Assembly: GCA_035280245.1 (NCBI GenBank)
Contig: DATEGF010000276.1
Location: forward strand, 1 to 24,268
Length of the DNA: 24,268 nucleotides
Reading direction: 5' to 3'
Source of the DNA: DASZHJ01 sp035280245
Lineage (GTDB): Bacteria; Pseudomonadota; Alphaproteobacteria; ATCC43930; CGMCC-115725
Shown: in pieces, positions 22,009-24,268 of the stretch
Position numbering within the stretch: the first letter of the stretch is position 1
Layout: every line of letters begins with the position of its first letter
Notes under the pieces: generated by a model
The model's input: only the letters and a program-made list of their open reading frames with translations
Told to the model about the DNA's origin: nothing
Database searches by the model: none
Made by a program: the position numbers and the translations under genes

Positions 22009-22138
22009 CCCTCACCCAGCTTCGCCTAAGCTCGCTTCGCTCGCTAAGGCTACGCAACCCTCTCCCCGTTGGGGCGAGGGGAAAATAAACGCGCCGACGT
22101 GCTCCCTCTCCCCGACGGGGAGAGGGTCGGGGTGAGGG
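22009..22138. repeat. Compound REP-like element between convergent genes
   Basis: Outer arms CCCTCACCC (22009-22017) and GGGTGAGGG (22130-22138) enclose two hairpins. CCCTCTCCCC pairs with GGGGCGAGGG (22058-22067, 22071-22080) with one mismatch, and CCCTCTCCCC pairs perfectly with GGGGAGAGGG (22104-22113, 22117-22126). It sits between the convergent sterol desaturase and lolA genes, where it may end transcription from both sides. Confidence 0.75.
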
Positions 22139-22150
22139 GGACACGACGCC

Positions 22151-22180
22151 CTGAGAGCTGACGGCTGATTGCTGACAGCT
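22151..22180. repeat. AGCTGAC-family short dispersed repeat, copy 7
   Basis: The longest clear copy: GAGAGCTGACGGCTGATTGC plus TGACAGCT. Its last bases, CTA on the plus strand, provide the TAG stop codon of lolA on the minus strand. Confidence 0.65.
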
Positions 22181-22853
22181 ACCGCACGCTATTCCTTCCA
22201 CCCGCGCCGCCCGTCGGGCGGGGGTCGGTCCAGTAGAAGAGCTTCTCGTCGATGGGCGCGCCGTAGTGGGGATCGTCGAGGGCGACCGTCACCTGCTTCT
22301 GCTGGGGATCGACGATGGTCCATTGCCGGAGCTGCAGCGGCTTGTCGTCGAGCACCAGGGTCGCCGAGCCCTGGCCGGGCTCGCGGGTCTCCACCATCGT
22401 AAGGCGGACCGCGCCCGGCTGGTGCTCGAACTTCGTCAGCGTCACGTCGCCCGAGAGCGTGATCTGGTCGCGCAGCAGGAATCCTGCCGGCGTGTCCTCG
22501 ACGCGGAGCTCCGACACCTGCTGCAGCTCCTTGTCGTAGTAGAAAATGTTCTTGCCGTTGGCGACCAGCAGCACTGGCACCGGTGCGTCGTACTCGAAGC
22601 GCATGCGGCCGGGCCGCGCGAGCCAGAGCTGGCCCGTGGCCGTGCCGCCGTCGCCCGAGGCCTGCTCGAAGCGCGAGGCGAGCGTGCGGATGCCGTTGAG
22701 ATAGCTCTGCACGCGATCGACGTCGGCCTTCTGGTCGCCGGTGAGCGCGGCGGCCTTCGGCGGCGCCGCGGCGAAGGCGCGCGTGAGCGGCATCAGGCTC
22801 GCGGCGAGCGCGAGGGCACCGGAACGAACGAGGAGGCGACGACGAGAGATCAT
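22179..22853 (-). CDS. lolA: Outer membrane lipoprotein carrier protein LolA
   Basis: This 224-residue LolA-family periplasmic chaperone shuttles lipoproteins from the LolCDE transporter to the outer membrane. A signal peptide covers residues 1-29 ('LALAASLMPLTRAFA'), and its N-region 'SRRRLLVR' resembles a twin-arginine (Tat) motif. The mature part begins with 'VDRVQSYLNGIRTLASRFEQ', the conserved LolA opening, followed by 'GQLWLARPGRMRFEYDAP' and 'LLVANGKNIFYYDKELQQV', which form the open beta-barrel. The length is normal. The C-terminus 'GGAGGRNSVR' and the stop run into a dispersed repeat, so the last few residues may not be ancestral. The gene converges with the sterol desaturase gene and follows the GFA-family gene on the same strand. 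Confidence 0.93.
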   Translation of the reverse strand: MISRRRLLVRSGALALAASLMPLTRAFAAAPPKAAALTGDQKADVDRVQSYLNGIRTLASRFEQASGDGGTATGQLWLARPGRMRFEYDAPVPVLLVANGKNIFYYDKELQQVSELRVEDTPAGFLLRDQITLSGDVTLTKFEHQPGAVRLTMVETREPGQGSATLVLDDKPLQLRQWTIVDPQQKQVTVALDDPHYGAPIDEKLFYWTDPRPTGGAGGRNSVR

Positions 22854-22916
22854 CGAACAGGCTCGGGCGGTTTCAGGGACCCGTCTTGCTGCCAGCAGAT
22901 TGGGGCAACAACAAGG

Positions 22917-23348
22917 CTACCAATCCTCGTCCGGCGAGCGCGGCGGCTCTTCCGGGAATTGGGGACGGCCCTCGGGAATCACAACCCCCGGCAACTTGCG
23001 CGAGACCCAGATGTGGTGGGCGACGCCGAGATCGACACCGCCGTCGATCGAGCCGCCCTTGACCGAGATCGTGGCGCCCATGGGCTCGCCCTCGTGCCAG
23101 AGCCGCGAGCCGCAGTGCGGGCAGAACACGCACCGGAGCCGCCGGCCCGTGTCGGTGCCGCGCGTCCAGTGCCGCGTCTCGCCCTGCGTCACGCGGAAAT
23201 CGCCAGTGCGCACCGTGACGGAAATGCCGAAAGCCGAGGCCGACTGCTTCCGGCACTCGCGGCAATGGCAGACATAGGTCGTGAGCGGCGCGCCGGTGAT
23301 CTCGTAGCGCACCGCGCCGCATTGGCAGCCGCCGGTGAGAGTGGCCAT
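22917..23348 (-). CDS. GFA-family zinc-binding protein (glutathione-dependent formaldehyde-activating/CENP-V fold)
   Basis: This 143-residue protein has the zinc-ligand pattern of the GFA/CENP-V family: 'GGCQCGAVRYE' (Cys8, Cys10), 'CHCRECRKQSASAFG' (Cys27, Cys29, Cys32) and 'CVFCPHCGSRLWHE' (Cys76 and Cys79 among them). It is small and cytosolic, with no signal peptide. The named reaction, formation of S-hydroxymethylglutathione from formaldehyde, is established for only some members, so function is uncertain. ATG 23348 has AGGAGG five bases upstream. It begins 16 bases after the TraB/GumN stop on the same strand, so the two are probably co-transcribed. Confidence 0.93.
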   Translation of the reverse strand: MATLTGGCQCGAVRYEITGAPLTTYVCHCRECRKQSASAFGISVTVRTGDFRVTQGETRHWTRGTDTGRRLRCVFCPHCGSRLWHEGEPMGATISVKGGSIDGGVDLGVAHHIWVSRKLPGVVIPEGRPQFPEEPPRSPDEDW

Positions 23349-23364
23349 GGGAACCTCCTGCGCG

Positions 23365-24267
23365 CTACTGGCGCGTGACGGAGATACCGCGCGCCTTCAG
23401 CGCCTCCTGCACACTATCATGGCCGACGAGGTGCGCGGCGCCCACGGCCAGAAAGGTCACGCCCTTCCCCGCCTTGAGCCAGTCGGCGATCTTCGCGGCC
23501 CAGGCCTGATTGCGGTTCACGATCAGGATCGCGTGCAGGTCCGGATATTTCTCGATCTCGTCCTGGTTCATGTCCTTGTCGATGGTCGCGAGATCCGCCT
23601 TCTCCCAAGCCGCCATGATCTCCTCGACCTCGGCCGTGCCATGGGCGACTTCGTCGAGCACCGCGCGGAGCATGTCCAGCTGGCGCGCCTCCGGCAAATC
23701 CGCGAAGAAATGCATCTGCTGCTCGGCGCTCTCGAGCCCGTGCACGGGCTTGCCCGCGGCCTGGGCTTTGGCCTTCAGCACGAAGTCCGCGCCCTTCGCG
23801 GGATCGTAGCCGGCCTTCACGATCGGCAGCGCCGCCAGCGTGAGCGCTGCGAGCCAGGGCCGCATCGGCTCGAGCGCCTGCTCGCCGGGGAGACCCGCCG
23901 ACTTGGCGGCGGCGTCGAGGCGCGGCAGATCGGCAGGCGAGACCAGTGTCGAGAGCCGATGTGCGCGGTCGATCCCGAGTTGCGCCACGATCGGTTGCAT
24001 GGTCTTGGGATCGGCGTCGGTCGCCTCCATCCACAATTCCTGACTCTCGGTGAACGCTCCCGCGATCTTCGGCGTATCCCATTCGACCCCTGGCTTGAGC
24101 GCATGCACGGTGCCGAAGAGATAGACCGTGGCATCGCCCTGCTTCGCGACCCAGAGCGCGGGCTCCGCGAGCGCCGGTGACGCGAGGAGCCAGGCGGCGA
24201 CGAAAAAGAAGAAAAGCCTTAGCGCGGAGGACGCAGAGGTTTCGCTGAGGACGCGGAGGTTCTTTCT
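23365..24267 (-). CDS. TraB/GumN family protein (partial, start not in window)
   Basis: About 300 residues are visible. After a signal peptide ('LRLFFFFVAAWLLASPALA') come 'YLFGTVHALKPG', the family's first conserved His motif, and near the C-terminus 'FLAVGAAHLVG', the second. TraB/GumN proteins are erythromycin esterase/EreA- and Tiki-related predicted metalloproteases of the periplasm; the function here is unknown. No in-frame ATG, GTG or TTG exists between the right edge and GTG 24108, which would remove the signal peptide and half of the first motif. The start must therefore lie beyond the window or be unusual. The visible N-terminal segment before the signal peptide is encoded by a 20-base tandem repeat. 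It probably forms an operon with the GFA gene. Confidence 0.85.
   Translation of the reverse strand, partial: RKNLRVLSETSASSALRLFFFFVAAWLLASPALAEPALWVAKQGDATVYLFGTVHALKPGVEWDTPKIAGAFTESQELWMEATDADPKTMQPIVAQLGIDRAHRLSTLVSPADLPRLDAAAKSAGLPGEQALEPMRPWLAALTLAALPIVKAGYDPAKGADFVLKAKAQAAGKPVHGLESAEQQMHFFADLPEARQLDMLRAVLDEVAHGTAEVEEIMAAWEKADLATIDKDMNQDEIEKYPDLHAILIVNRNQAWAAKIADWLKAGKGVTFLAVGAAHLVGHDSVQEALKARGISVTRQ
24224..24263. repeat. Two tandem 20-base units at the start of the TraB/GumN frame
   Basis: Units GCGGAGGACGCAGAGGTTTC (24224-24243) and GCTGAGGACGCGGAGGTTCT (24244-24263) match at 16 of 20 positions. I recognise the GAGGACGCAGAGG pattern as a common intergenic repeat in bacteria. Here it runs into an open frame with no start codon. 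Confidence 0.65.
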
Positions 24268-24268
24268 C

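Noticed and set aside
24224..24263. Start of a CRISPR or microsatellite array
   Set aside because: There are only two degenerate 20-base units with no spacers; they match a common intergenic repeat pattern.

Overview
The window is high-GC chromosomal DNA from an alphaproteobacterium, most likely a Rhodospirillales/Hyphomicrobiales-type lineage. The evidence is the gene set: rsmB-rpe-heparinase II/III in one block, a 59-residue DUF1674 (SDHAF4-type) protein beside rsmB, purH close by, and a Phd/VapC-rich accessory stretch. Placement below class level is inference. Typical genes are visibly GC-rich (one 60-base line of acs at 19921 counts 46 G+C). The block at about 11.84-15.2 kb is much lower (27-31 G+C in two counted 60-base lines).

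Layout. (1) 1-8.5 kb, housekeeping: on the minus strand rsmB, rpe and a heparinase II/III protein cut by the left edge. DUF1674 follows on the plus strand. A luciferase-like oxidoreductase and a PPOX/F420-type split-barrel protein are on the minus strand. A GT25 glycosyltransferase overlaps purH on the plus strand, and purH converges on an SDR. (2) 8.5-10.2 kb: two small unknown proteins flank a LuxR-type regulator whose receiver domain has lost its phosphorylation residues. (3) 10.4-18.3 kb, an accessory island: a truncated CocE/S15-type hydrolase relic, a RelE/HTH toxin-antitoxin pair, an orphan HigA-like antitoxin with a scrambled helix, a two-gene DNA methyltransferase + GHKL (MORC/MutL-like) ATPase operon, a broken DUF2442 gene, a Phd/VapC pair whose toxin has no normal start codon, an orphan phage terminase small subunit, and a second Phd/VapC pair bracketed by a duplicated end of the terminase gene. 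(4) 18.3-24.3 kb: acs, a gamma-glutamyl-GABA hydrolase family protein, a sterol desaturase/fatty acid hydroxylase family membrane protein, lolA, a GFA-family zinc protein, and a TraB/GumN protein cut by the right edge.

The strongest candidate for an unusual system is the methyltransferase/GHKL ATPase pair at 11837-15192. The genes overlap by 4 bases, differ in composition from their surroundings, and sit among toxin-antitoxin and phage genes. GHKL ATPases of this kind are known partners of restriction-modification methyltransferases. No nuclease motif is visible in either protein or next to them, so the effector, if there is one, is unassigned.

Gaps between genes are rich in two dispersed repeat classes: REP-like hairpins with CCCTCTCC-type stems, and short 'AGCTGACRGCTGA'-type sequences at gene 3' ends. 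No tRNA, rRNA, CRISPR array or insertion sequence was recognised.
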